Below are positions 52,822-61,211 of a stretch of 64,000 nucleotides of DNA, piece after piece. Both the position numbers and the translations under genes were made by a program. Origin of the DNA: Candidatus Poribacteria bacterium (GTDB lineage: Bacteria; Poribacteria; WGA-4E; GCA-2687025); contig JAPPNK010000020.1 of NCBI GenBank assembly GCA_028818695.1, forward strand, positions 259,600 to 323,599, given 5' to 3'. Each line of letters opens with the position of its first letter. The stretch's first letter is position 1. The notes under the pieces were generated by a model. That model was given only the letters and a program-made list of their open reading frames with translations. It ran no database searches and had not been told where the DNA came from.

Positions 52822-53238
52822 TTGGATCATGTCAGCCCAGAGCGGCGCTCCGAGATCATGCGCGCTGTGAAGAGCCGCGGCACAAGCCTAGAGCGGCGAT
52901 TCTTTCAGCTCATGCGCGAAGCGGGCATCGCCGGTTTTGAGACGCACCCTGAGCGAATGCCGGGCAACCCGGACGCAATTTTTAAAGAGGCGAAGATCGC
53001 GTTGTTCATCGACAGCTGCTTTTGGCATGGCTGCCCAAAACATCTGCGCCGGCCGAGCAGCAACCAGGAGTACTGGAACGCCAAAATCGACCGGAACATG
53101 CGGCGCGACCGCCGAAACCGAGCGGCGCTGCGGCGTAAAGGCTGGTCTGTGCTGCGCGTGTGGGAGCATGACATGCGCAAGCCGACAGCCGCCTTGAACC
53201 GCATACGGCGGAAGTTGGAGGAGCGGTTGACAAAATAA
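52822..53238 (+). CDS. vsr: very-short-patch-repair endonuclease Vsr
   Basis: 138 residues, start TTG 52822, with AAAGGAA upstream. Family landmarks: MDHVSPERRSEIMRAVKSRGTSLERRF, then GNPDAIF with catalytic Asp51, FIDSCFWHGCPKH (Cys and His typical of the zinc site) and KGWSVLRVWEHDM. Vsr nicks 5' of a T in T:G mismatches produced by 5-methylcytosine deamination. A C5-cytosine methyltransferase usually sits beside it. None is in this window, and the only type II methyltransferase (13931-14965) is of the SPPY class. It follows 37 bases after the second binding protein. Confidence 0.93.
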   Translation: MDHVSPERRSEIMRAVKSRGTSLERRFFQLMREAGIAGFETHPERMPGNPDAIFKEAKIALFIDSCFWHGCPKHLRRPSSNQEYWNAKIDRNMRRDRRNRAALRRKGWSVLRVWEHDMRKPTAALNRIRRKLEERLTK

Positions 53239-53239
53239 A

Positions 53240-53262
53240 CGGCTCTTAAAACATATGAGCCG
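53240..53262 (+). terminator. short hairpin after vsr
   Basis: CGGCTC (53240-53245) pairs with GAGCCG (53257-53262) around an 11-base AT-rich loop, directly after the stop. No U-run follows. Confidence 0.3.
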
Positions 53263-53331
53263 CCGTAAGCGGTCTAGCGCCTCCGCCTCCGTTTGCCTCC
53301 ATGCGCCAACAAATATCAAAGGCGAGCGCGT

Positions 53332-53358
53332 TTGACCAACTTCCCTTCAGGCTATAAT
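53332..53358 (+). promoter_or_regulatory. candidate promoter of the RND efflux operon
   Basis: TTGACC and a perfect TATAAT 15 bases apart, with about 66 bases to the ATG at 53425. The spacer is shorter than ideal. Confidence 0.45.
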
Positions 53359-53424
53359 GTTCATGCGTGATCGCATGTCGCATGAATTGCGCGTCATGAC
53401 GCAGATCTTTTTCGAGAGGTAGTT

Positions 53425-55644
53425 ATGCGAAAAATTGCTGTTATTGCAGTCGCGGCAGCGGTCGCGGCGTTTTTCATCTTCCGCGCTCTGACGCGGCCGC
53501 AGGGGCCGTCGGAGTCGGAGATTGCGCGTCAGTCGGCGGTCGGCTTGTCGACGCGCGACGCAGACCCGGCTGATTACCGCGCCCTGCCGCATCTTGAACA
53601 GGGGGCGAAGGGGGCGGTCGTTTCCGCCGTTCATGCGCATCACATCGCGGAAAAAGCGGGTTTCAAAAGCGGCGATTTGATCCTCTCGGTGAACGGCATT
53701 GAGACGAAGTCGGCGGCGGAATATGAGGAGGCGCTGCAGCAGGCGCTGGAGGCGGACAGGCTAGAATACCGCATACGGCGCGCGTCCGGCGTCGAAACGA
53801 TCCGTTTCTCGCTCGATTATGGCGCGTCGTTCAACTCGATCGGGGCGGCTCTCATGCGGGATGGGAAGCTGGACGAAGCGGAGGCGGCGTTTCAGCGCGC
53901 CTTAGCGATAGAGCCGGACTTCGCTGAAGCGCATTATAACCTAGGGAATCTGAACCTTAAACGCAGCGATGTAGAGGCGGCCGTCTCGATGTTTCAGAAG
54001 GCGGTTGAGGCGGATCCGAATATGCGCGAGGCGCTGTATCAGCTGGGCGAGGCGTATGCGCAGTTAAAGCAGTATGAACGCTCCATCGCCGCCTTCAAGC
54101 AGCTCATCGCCGTCGCTCCGCCGGAGACGGCGGAGCGGGAGCTGCGCCCTGCGCATGCGGCGTTCGCGTCGCTGGGCGAAGTTCTCCGCCAAATTGAGGC
54201 GTCCGGCGAGGTGGAAGCGGGAGCGCATGCGGCGGTGTTTCCAAAGGCGCAGGGCGTCATTGTGGAGATGCCGGCGGAAGAGGGCGACCGCGTTCAAAAA
54301 GGGGATGTTCTCGCGGTCATTGAGCATGAGGAGCTGAAGATTGCGGCTGTTCAAGCGAAGGCGTCTTTGGAGGCGGCGTCTGCGGCGTATGCTCAGGCGC
54401 AGAAGCTGGCGAAGACGGCGACGCTGGCGCGGTTGAAGCAGGCGGAAGCGGGGGCGGCGCTGGCGCGGGCGGCGCTGGCGCAGGTGGAGGATATCAGCGA
54501 AACGCGCGCCCGCGCCCAGACGGAGCAGGCGCAGGCGGGACTGGAAGCTCTGCGGGCGAACCTGACGAAGCTGAAATCAGGTTTGCGCGAGGAGGAGAAA
54601 CTGCAGGCGCTGGCGGCGCGGAATCAGGCGCGCTCGGCGTTGACAAGCGCCGAAAGCGAACGGCAGCGCGTCAAGGCGTTGTTTGAAGGCGGGGCGGTGA
54701 GCCTGCAGACGTTTGATCTGTCGACGGCGCAGCTGGACGCGGCGCAGGCGCAATTTGACGCGGCGGAGCAGGGCTGGGTTCTTGCGCAGAAGGGCGCTCG
54801 GGAGGAGGACATCTCCGCGCTGGAGGCGCAGGTTGATCAGGCAGAAGCGGCGCTTCGACTGGCGCAGGCGCAGCTGGAGACGCAGACATGGGAGAAGGAC
54901 GCCGCGATGGCGCAGGCGCAGGTTGATCAGGCAAACGCGGCTCTTTTGACAGCGCAGGCAAGCGTGGACGCTGAATCGTGGCGGGCGGAGATTGCGGCGG
55001 CGAAGGCGGCTCTAGCGCAAGCCCAAGCCGCCTCCGATTTAGCCGAAAAAAGAGTCCGCGACGCCTCCGTGCGCGCGCCCATCGGCGGCGTCGTTTCCAA
55101 ACGCATGCTGGACCTGGGCGGGCGCGCGTCGCCTCAGCAGCCATTGTTTGAGATTCATGATCAAGACGCGGTGGCGGCGTCCGTGCCGATACTGGAAGCG
55201 GACATCGCCTGGGTGAAGCCTGGTTTGAAAGCGCGCGCGTATCTGTCGGCGCTGGCGGAGCCGGTTGAGGGCGTCGTCGCGTCGGTCAGCCCTTCCGTCG
55301 ATCCGCAGACGCGGACGGCGACCGTGGAGATTGCCCTGGATAACCCAGGCGGAGCGGTGAAGCCTGGGATGTTCGCGCGGGCGGCGATCGATATTGAAAC
55401 GCGCGCGGACGCTGTCTTGGCGCCGCGCGACGCGCTTGTGACGGAGAACAGCCTCTTTGTCGCGCGGAACGGGCGCGCTCATTTGACTCAGGTGGAGGTG
55501 GGCTTGACGTTCGGAAACGCGGTGGAGATCTTGTCGGGCGTTCAGCCGGGAGAGGCGATTGTGTTCATCGGGCAGAGAAGCCTGCGGGACGGCGACTTTA
55601 TTCAGATTGTGCGCAGCGTGGACGATTGGCGGTCGAAGCCATGA
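53425..55644 (+). CDS. RND efflux periplasmic adaptor with N-terminal PDZ and TPR domains
   Basis: 739 residues against 350-420 for typical HlyD/AcrA-type adaptors. N-terminal membrane anchor 4-23. PDZ-like domain about 52-130 (ALPHLEQGAKGAVVSAV...AEKAGFKSGDLILSVNGIETK). TPR units about 133-235 (AEAAFQRALAIEPDFAEAHYNLGNL, AVSMFQKAVEADPNMREALYQLGEAY). The two lipoyl half-motifs (262-302 and 545-580) flank a very long coiled-coil hairpin (about 303-545) rich in Ala and Gln. Beta-barrel and membrane-proximal domains follow. The stop overlaps the pump gene (ATGA). The adaptor joins the inner-membrane pump to an outer-membrane channel, and no TolC gene is seen here. Confidence 0.9.
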   Translation: MRKIAVIAVAAAVAAFFIFRALTRPQGPSESEIARQSAVGLSTRDADPADYRALPHLEQGAKGAVVSAVHAHHIAEKAGFKSGDLILSVNGIETKSAAEYEEALQQALEADRLEYRIRRASGVETIRFSLDYGASFNSIGAALMRDGKLDEAEAAFQRALAIEPDFAEAHYNLGNLNLKRSDVEAAVSMFQKAVEADPNMREALYQLGEAYAQLKQYERSIAAFKQLIAVAPPETAERELRPAHAAFASLGEVLRQIEASGEVEAGAHAAVFPKAQGVIVEMPAEEGDRVQKGDVLAVIEHEELKIAAVQAKASLEAASAAYAQAQKLAKTATLARLKQAEAGAALARAALAQVEDISETRARAQTEQAQAGLEALRANLTKLKSGLREEEKLQALAARNQARSALTSAESERQRVKALFEGGAVSLQTFDLSTAQLDAAQAQFDAAEQGWVLAQKGAREEDISALEAQVDQAEAALRLAQAQLETQTWEKDAAMAQAQVDQANAALLTAQASVDAESWRAEIAAAKAALAQAQAASDLAEKRVRDASVRAPIGGVVSKRMLDLGGRASPQQPLFEIHDQDAVAASVPILEADIAWVKPGLKARAYLSALAEPVEGVVASVSPSVDPQTRTATVEIALDNPGGAVKPGMFARAAIDIETRADAVLAPRDALVTENSLFVARNGRAHLTQVEVGLTFGNAVEILSGVQPGEAIVFIGQRSLRDGDFIQIVRSVDDWRSKP

Positions 55645-58600
55645 GGCTGGCGCGCTTTTCCGTCAAAAACGTGCTGCTCATCAACCTTGCGATGGCGACG
55701 ATTCTACTTTTGGGGGCGTATGCGTTTCTTGTGCTGCCGCGCGAGGCGTCCCCCGACATTAACTTCAACTGGGCGTTTGTGACAACGCCGTACCCCGGCG
55801 CCGCGCCCATTGAGGTGGAGCAGCTTGTCACGATACCGATGGAAGAGGCGATACGCGAGGTGAGCGACGTCAACATGGTCACCTCCACCTCCAGCGAGGG
55901 GCTGAGTTTTATCAGCGTCAAATTCGCCCAAAACATGTCGCGCGACGATTTTGACAAGCGTTTTCAAGACCTTCAAACGAACATACGCGCCGCGGAGGTT
56001 CCAGACGGCGCCGAAGATCCGGACATCCGCAAGCTGGACACGCAGGACTGGTGGCCCGTCGTGAGCGTCGCGGTGAGCGGGCAGCTGCCGGAGCCTGTCA
56101 TGAATCAGATCGCCGAGGATCTGATGGACCTATACGAGCAAAACGACGACGTGGGGCAATTGACCGCTGTCGGAATGCGCGAGCGGGAGATCTGGGTCGA
56201 GGCGGATCCGGACGCGATGAACAGCCTCGGCATCGGTTTTCAGAGCGTCGTTCAGGCGCTGGCGGCGCGTAATTTGAACGTGCCGGGCGGGGAGCTGCGC
56301 CCCGGCGGGCGCGGCGAATTTCTTGTCCGCACCCTTGGCAAGATCAACGCGCCGGAAGAGGTGCGCCAAGTCATCATCCGAACCGGCCCGTCGGGGCGGC
56401 AGGTGCGCGTCGGCGACGTCGCCGAGGTGACGGACGCCTTTGAAAAAGCGCGCATGATCTCCCGCCTCGACGGAGAGCCATGCATCACGATCAATGTCGC
56501 CAAAAAACGCGGCGCCAGCACCATTGACGTCGTGGACGATGTGCGCGAGTTGACCGCCCGATACGAGGCGGAGCGGCTTGTCCCAGGCGCGCGCCTGAAT
56601 TTAGTGAACGACTCCTCCGAATATATCATCGATATCATCGACAAGCTGCAGTCGAACGCCGTCTTCGGAATCGTCTTTGTGACGCTGGCGCTCTGGCTGT
56701 TTATCGGCTGGCGGGCGGCGCTGGCGGTCGTCGTCGGCATGCCGGTCACCTTCGCCGTCACCTTTATCTTTATGCGCGCGACGGGTCGGTCGTTGGACGG
56801 AAACGCGCTGTTTGGGCTGGTGCTGGTCTTGGGAATGATCGTTGACCATGCGATCGTCATCGCGGAAAACTGCGTCCGCCATCTACAGATGGACAAGTCG
56901 AAGGCGCAGGCAGTCATTGACGGCGTCGGCGAGGTGTTTCAGCCGGTGCTGGCGGCGACGCTGACGACCATCGCAGCGTTTTTGCCGTTGATGCTCATGC
57001 CGGGCATCATGGGCGCGTTTATGCGCATCATTCCGCTTGTGGTGACGCTGGCGCTGGTCGCGTCCAACTTTGAGGCGTTTTTGATTCTGCCCGCGCATGT
57101 CATGGACTGGACGAAGCCGCGCGCCAAGGGCGCTAGGGCTGACAACCGCTGGTTCCGCACAATTCGGTTTCAGTATCTGCGTCTGCTGCGGCGGGTGGTC
57201 CAGCGGCGGTATCTGGCGGTGGCGCTGTTCTTGTTGATTGCGGTCGGCAGCGCATTTTTAGTGCCGCTGGTCGGCGTGGAAATGTTTGAGGGCGACCCGC
57301 TCTCCCGCTTCTATGTGCGCGTCTGGATGCCGCTTGGCACAAGCCTTGAAACGACCGACGAGATGCTGAGCGAGATTGAAAAGATCGCAATGGAGCTCCC
57401 CGATACGGACGTCTCGGCGGTCGTCTCAACGGCGGGGATGCTGCTGGACGACGAAGGCACGCGCGTCGGCGACCGGTATGGGCAGGTTCTGGTCGATATA
57501 CCGGACGGGTCAAAAGAGAGCCGCTCCATTCCAGAGATTCTCGCCGATATGCGCATGCGCTGCAGTCGTTTGACCGGTTATGAAATGATACGGTTCACGA
57601 TGGACGAGGGCGGCCCGCCGACCGGGAAACCGGTAGAGGTGAAGGTGAAAGGTCCCGATCTGGAGCGTCTGCAGGAACTGGTGGAAGAGCTGAAGGGGGA
57701 GCTGGCGACCATGCCAGGCGTGTACGACATCGGGGACAACTTTTCGCCCGGCAAGGAAGAGCTGCGCATCAAAGTGAACGACGAACGGGCGCGGATGCAC
57801 GGGCTGGACGCGGCGCAGATCGCCATGTTTGTGCGCACCGCCGTCAACGGAACGACCGCGACCGCCATCCGCGACGGCAACGACGATGTGGATGTGATTG
57901 TGAAGGTGAAGGGCGGCGCGGAGTCGCCTCTGGAGCGCATCAAGAACTTGCGCATTGCGGCGCCTGGAGGCGGTTCGCTGCCGCTGCGCGAGACGGCGGC
58001 CTTTGAGACGGGGCGCGGCTATTCGGACATTCTCCGTTTTGAATATGAACGCTCCATTTCCGTCTTTGCGGAGGTCGACCCGACGATCGCGTCCGCTGTG
58101 GCGGTGAACAGGGAGATGGAGAACAGATTTGCGAATCTCAGCAAGCGGTACCCTGGGTATCGGCTCGATTTTCGGGGCGAGTTTGCGGAGTTCAGGGACG
58201 CCTTCAACAGCCTTGCCGGGCTGTTTGCGCTGGGCGTTTTCATCATTTTCCTGCTGCTGACAGCGCAGTTCAAGTCGCTCATACAGCCTTTCATCATCCT
58301 CTTCACGATACCGTTTGCGTTTGTCGGGGCGGTGGTCGGGCTGATTGCGATTCGGGCGCCGTTCAGCCTCATGACGCTCTACGGGATCGTCGCGTTGGCG
58401 GGCATTGTGGTGAATGATTCGATTGTGCTGATCGACTTCATCAACAAGCGGCGTTCGAACGGGGCGGGGCGGTGGCGCGCCGTGTTGAAGGGCGGCGCTT
58501 TGCGGCTTCGTCCGGTGCTGTTGACCTCCATCACGACGATTGCGGGGCTTCTGCCGATGGCTCTGGGGATCGGCGGCGGGTCGGAGGTATGGGCGCCGCT

Positions 58601-58760
58601 GGCGAACACGATCGTATGGGGGCTTTCGTCGGCAACATTCATGACATTGTTTCTCGTCCCCGCGCTTTATGCTATCGCGGACGACGCAGCGCAGTTCCGC
58701 GAACGCCTGCGCGCGCGCTGGCCCTCGCGTTTAGAAGCTGCGGCCGCCTCGGCAGATTAA
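55641..58760 (+). CDS. RND-family efflux pump permease
   Basis: 1039 residues from ATG 55641, overlapping the adaptor stop; a start at 55626 lies inside the adaptor. AcrB/MdtC-like with twelve transmembrane segments: MRLARFSVKNVLLINLAMATILLLGAY (TM1), NAVFGIVFVTLALWLFIGWRAALAVVVGMPVTFAVTFIFM, DHAIVIAEN region (TM4), and GIVALAGIVVNDSIVLIDFINKRR (TM10). In TM4 the canonical VDDAIV is VDHAIV: the second proton-relay Asp is replaced by His. Porter loops sit between TM1-2 and TM7-8. Exports drugs, metals or lipids with proton motive force. Confidence 0.95.
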   Translation: MRLARFSVKNVLLINLAMATILLLGAYAFLVLPREASPDINFNWAFVTTPYPGAAPIEVEQLVTIPMEEAIREVSDVNMVTSTSSEGLSFISVKFAQNMSRDDFDKRFQDLQTNIRAAEVPDGAEDPDIRKLDTQDWWPVVSVAVSGQLPEPVMNQIAEDLMDLYEQNDDVGQLTAVGMREREIWVEADPDAMNSLGIGFQSVVQALAARNLNVPGGELRPGGRGEFLVRTLGKINAPEEVRQVIIRTGPSGRQVRVGDVAEVTDAFEKARMISRLDGEPCITINVAKKRGASTIDVVDDVRELTARYEAERLVPGARLNLVNDSSEYIIDIIDKLQSNAVFGIVFVTLALWLFIGWRAALAVVVGMPVTFAVTFIFMRATGRSLDGNALFGLVLVLGMIVDHAIVIAENCVRHLQMDKSKAQAVIDGVGEVFQPVLAATLTTIAAFLPLMLMPGIMGAFMRIIPLVVTLALVASNFEAFLILPAHVMDWTKPRAKGARADNRWFRTIRFQYLRLLRRVVQRRYLAVALFLLIAVGSAFLVPLVGVEMFEGDPLSRFYVRVWMPLGTSLETTDEMLSEIEKIAMELPDTDVSAVVSTAGMLLDDEGTRVGDRYGQVLVDIPDGSKESRSIPEILADMRMRCSRLTGYEMIRFTMDEGGPPTGKPVEVKVKGPDLERLQELVEELKGELATMPGVYDIGDNFSPGKEELRIKVNDERARMHGLDAAQIAMFVRTAVNGTTATAIRDGNDDVDVIVKVKGGAESPLERIKNLRIAAPGGGSLPLRETAAFETGRGYSDILRFEYERSISVFAEVDPTIASAVAVNREMENRFANLSKRYPGYRLDFRGEFAEFRDAFNSLAGLFALGVFIIFLLLTAQFKSLIQPFIILFTIPFAFVGAVVGLIAIRAPFSLMTLYGIVALAGIVVNDSIVLIDFINKRRSNGAGRWRAVLKGGALRLRPVLLTSITTIAGLLPMALGIGGGSEVWAPLANTIVWGLSSATFMTLFLVPALYAIADDAAQFRERLRARWPSRLEAAAASAD

Positions 58761-58785
58761 CATTCCCAAGGGCGGAACAGCTCCC

Positions 58786-58804
58786 CCTCCGCAATGAACG
58801 GAGG
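58786..58804. terminator. possible bidirectional hairpin
   Basis: CCTCCG (58786-58791) pairs with CGGAGG (58799-58804), a 7-base loop. It lies between the convergent RND pump and MBL/cupin genes. No flanking T-run. Confidence 0.25.
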
Positions 58805-58815
58805 CATGGCGCGCG

Positions 58816-59856
58816 TCATTGTCTCCGCTCCTCGCCGTCCCAGTAGCCGACAGCGTCCTTCTTTCGGAAGGCCCCATGGATGGGGCGCGCGACAATCTTC
58901 TCGGAGTCGGGGTATTCGCACACCATATGCGGATGCTCTTCGCCCAGCAGAAAGAGAACGCACCGCTCCGAGCCTTTGTTGATGAACTGATGCGCGCCGC
59001 TGCGTCCAGGCGGGAAGGCAATGAAGTCGCCTTTGCGTATCATGAATTCGCCGCGGTCGGTTCGCATGAGGCATTCGCCCTCCATCACGATTGCCGCCTC
59101 TTCGTCGAAGTGATGAAAATGGAAGGGGCAATTGAACTGCCCAGGCTCCAGCCGCCACAGCATATAACCTAGATTCTGCGCCCCGATAAGATGTCCAATC
59201 TCCGCCGTGAACCCCTCCTCCAGTTCGTCCATGTTGATTCGGTTGATGTAAATATCGGAACGGCTTTGGAGACATTCGACAAGGCGGCGGCTCGCGTCAT
59301 GAAAGATGGAATGGCCGTCTCCAACAAGGATAACGTCCGGCTGAAGGCGCAAGATCTTGCGCAGCTCCAGCGCCGCCTTGGCGGGGTTTGCCAGCTTTTC
59401 GTCCGGCAGCATGGACAGCCGCCCCATCGGCTCGCCGGCGATCAGATCGCCTGCAAGAACGGCGTTGTGTTCAGGAAAGTACAGGGCGATCTCTCCAGGG
59501 CTTTTGCCTTCTTCAAGGCGCACGGCGCGCATCCCCGACTCAATCTCTTCCCCGTCCGCGATCGTTCGTTCGACCTGCATGGAGAGCAGCGGCGCGTCCG
59601 CTTCATGCGCGGCAACCGCAGCCCCGAACCGCTTGCGGAAGGCGTCCGCTTCGCGCTCATGGTCTCGGTTGGTGATCACGATCAGGCTGACGCCCCCCAG
59701 CTGTTTAAGACGCTTCAGATCGGCGTCCGACATCGGAACGGGGTCAATGAGTATGTTGCCTTGCGGGCGCGTCCATAGATGCCCGTTGAAGTCGATCTGG
59801 CGCATTTCGCTGAAGATTGACCATGTGTAAAATCCGTCGAGCGTCAGCTGTTTCAT
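58816..59856 (-). CDS. metallo-beta-lactamase-like fused to a cupin domain
   Basis: 346 residues from ATG 59856, with AAAGGAAA upstream; far upstream in-frame starts overlap the divergent gene. The N-terminal half (to about 215) has a metallo-beta-lactamase-type layout (HLWTRPQGNILIDPVPMSDADLKRL, VSLIVITNRDHEREADAF, HNAVLAGDLIAGEP, LVGDGHSIFHDA). The usual HxHxDH is NRDHERE, so most zinc ligands are lost and it is probably not a hydrolase. The C-terminal half is a cupin (NCPFHFHHFDEEAAIVMEGECLM..GDFIAFPPGRSGAHQFINKG) with a good HxH...E...H metal site. It may bind a small ligand or quench a metabolite. Divergent from a Gfo/Idh/MocA gene. Confidence 0.82.
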   Translation of the reverse strand: MKQLTLDGFYTWSIFSEMRQIDFNGHLWTRPQGNILIDPVPMSDADLKRLKQLGGVSLIVITNRDHEREADAFRKRFGAAVAAHEADAPLLSMQVERTIADGEEIESGMRAVRLEEGKSPGEIALYFPEHNAVLAGDLIAGEPMGRLSMLPDEKLANPAKAALELRKILRLQPDVILVGDGHSIFHDASRRLVECLQSRSDIYINRINMDELEEGFTAEIGHLIGAQNLGYMLWRLEPGQFNCPFHFHHFDEEAAIVMEGECLMRTDRGEFMIRKGDFIAFPPGRSGAHQFINKGSERCVLFLLGEEHPHMVCEYPDSEKIVARPIHGAFRKKDAVGYWDGEERRQ

Positions 59857-60003
59857 GGTTTCCTTTCGCTGTGTGAGCGGTTGCAGACGCCCATATTCTA
59901 TCCGAAACGGAGGCGCAAAGAGAAGAGCGGATGAAGCGGGGCGCGCTTGACTCCTTCTCCCATACCAAGCATGATGCGACTTGCGCAACACGGAGGACGA
60001 AAC

Positions 60004-61113
60004 ATGGCGGACGGCAAGGCGTTTCGAATCGGAGTTATCGGAGCAGGGTGGGCGGCGGACGGACACATCGCCGGGTTCAACATGGATCCGCGCGCTCAGG
60101 TTGTTGGGGTCGCCAACCGCACCAGAGAACGCGCCGAAGCGACTGCCCAAAAACACGGGATCCCGCATGTCGTCGGAAGCCACACGGAGCTGCTAACGCT
60201 AGACCTAGACGCTGTCGCGATCACAACGCCCGGCAAATATCATTATGAAGCGGCGATGGACGCCTTCAAGGCAGGCTGCCATGTGATCTGCGAAAAACCG
60301 ATGGCGATGAACGCCCAAGAGGCGTATGAGATGCAGCGGGCGGGCAAAGAGCGCGGACTCGCCGGCGCCATGGCGTTCACATGGCGGTACCCCGCTCGGT
60401 TCCAGCGAATGCGCGCGCTGATCGCCGAAGGAAACATCGGGCGCGTCCAAGAGGTTCATGCGCACTGCATGTCCCCCATGGGCAAAATCTCCGTCGACGG
60501 ATGGATGAGCAGGCTGGAAGAGGGGGGCGGGCTGCTCTACCAGCTCGCGTCGCATGAGATCGATCGCGTCCGCGCGCTCATCGGGCGGGAGGCGGAGCGC
60601 GTCTGCGGACGGGAGAAACGGGTCGTCACAAAAGCCGCCGTCGACCCGAAAACGCGCTATTTCTTAGAGATGATGCGCTGGCGGCCCGACAAGCCGATCG
60701 ACGAATATGAGATGGTCGAAGCAACCGCGGACACCGGCTACGACATCATCGCCGACTTTGAGGAGCAGACCGCCGCTGTCTTCCGCTCCGGAAAGGGACG
60801 CGGCGAAAACGGGCGCGTCATCGAAGCGTACGGCGACGAAGGAACGCTCATCTTGCGCGAGCATGAGCTGGTCAGAAGCCCCTACGGCGAACGCAAATTT
60901 GAGCGCATTGAGGTTCCCGAAGCGTTTAGAGAGTCGACGGCGCATCTGCCGTACCTGCATCGGCTCTGGGCGGAACTGATTGCGGAGTTCATCGATCTGA
61001 TGGAGGGGAAAGAGAGCGGCGTTCCGACGCTGTGGGACGGCTACAAAGGTATGCAGATCATCGACGCGGCGCGTATTTCTGGGGCGGAGGAGCGGTGGGT
61101 CCATATAGACTGA
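60004..61113 (+). CDS. Gfo/Idh/MocA-family oxidoreductase, second copy
   Basis: 369 residues from ATG 60004, with GGAGG upstream; an in-frame ATG at 59947 adds 19 residues that look unstructured. Rossmann RIGVIGAGWAADGHIAGF, conserved E97-K98-P99 (VICEKPMAMN), and GGGLLYQLASHEIDRVRALIG with the catalytic-type His. It differs clearly from the one at 39856. FEEQTAAVFRSGKGRGENGRVIEAYGDEGTLILREHELV is the C-terminal sheet. Substrate unknown; the divergent cupin partner may share its pathway. Confidence 0.92.
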   Translation: MADGKAFRIGVIGAGWAADGHIAGFNMDPRAQVVGVANRTRERAEATAQKHGIPHVVGSHTELLTLDLDAVAITTPGKYHYEAAMDAFKAGCHVICEKPMAMNAQEAYEMQRAGKERGLAGAMAFTWRYPARFQRMRALIAEGNIGRVQEVHAHCMSPMGKISVDGWMSRLEEGGGLLYQLASHEIDRVRALIGREAERVCGREKRVVTKAAVDPKTRYFLEMMRWRPDKPIDEYEMVEATADTGYDIIADFEEQTAAVFRSGKGRGENGRVIEAYGDEGTLILREHELVRSPYGERKFERIEVPEAFRESTAHLPYLHRLWAELIAEFIDLMEGKESGVPTLWDGYKGMQIIDAARISGAEERWVHID

Positions 61114-61159
61114 TCTTATGTCGCGGGAAGCGTCATGAATAGGCGTCAATCCTACGCAA

Positions 61160-61196
61160 CGTCAGTCCGTGCAAGCGGGAATCCAGAGACGTCCAC
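61160..61196 (+). repeat. fragment of the MITE-like element, copy F
   Basis: AAGCGGGAATCCAGAGACGTCC matches the central part of copies A-C (split here to respect length limits: AAGCGGGAATCC then AGAGACGTCC). Both terminal repeats are missing. The gap it sits in is about 98 bases. Confidence 0.45.
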
Positions 61197-61211
61197 AAAG
61201 TCTTGCGCTCC

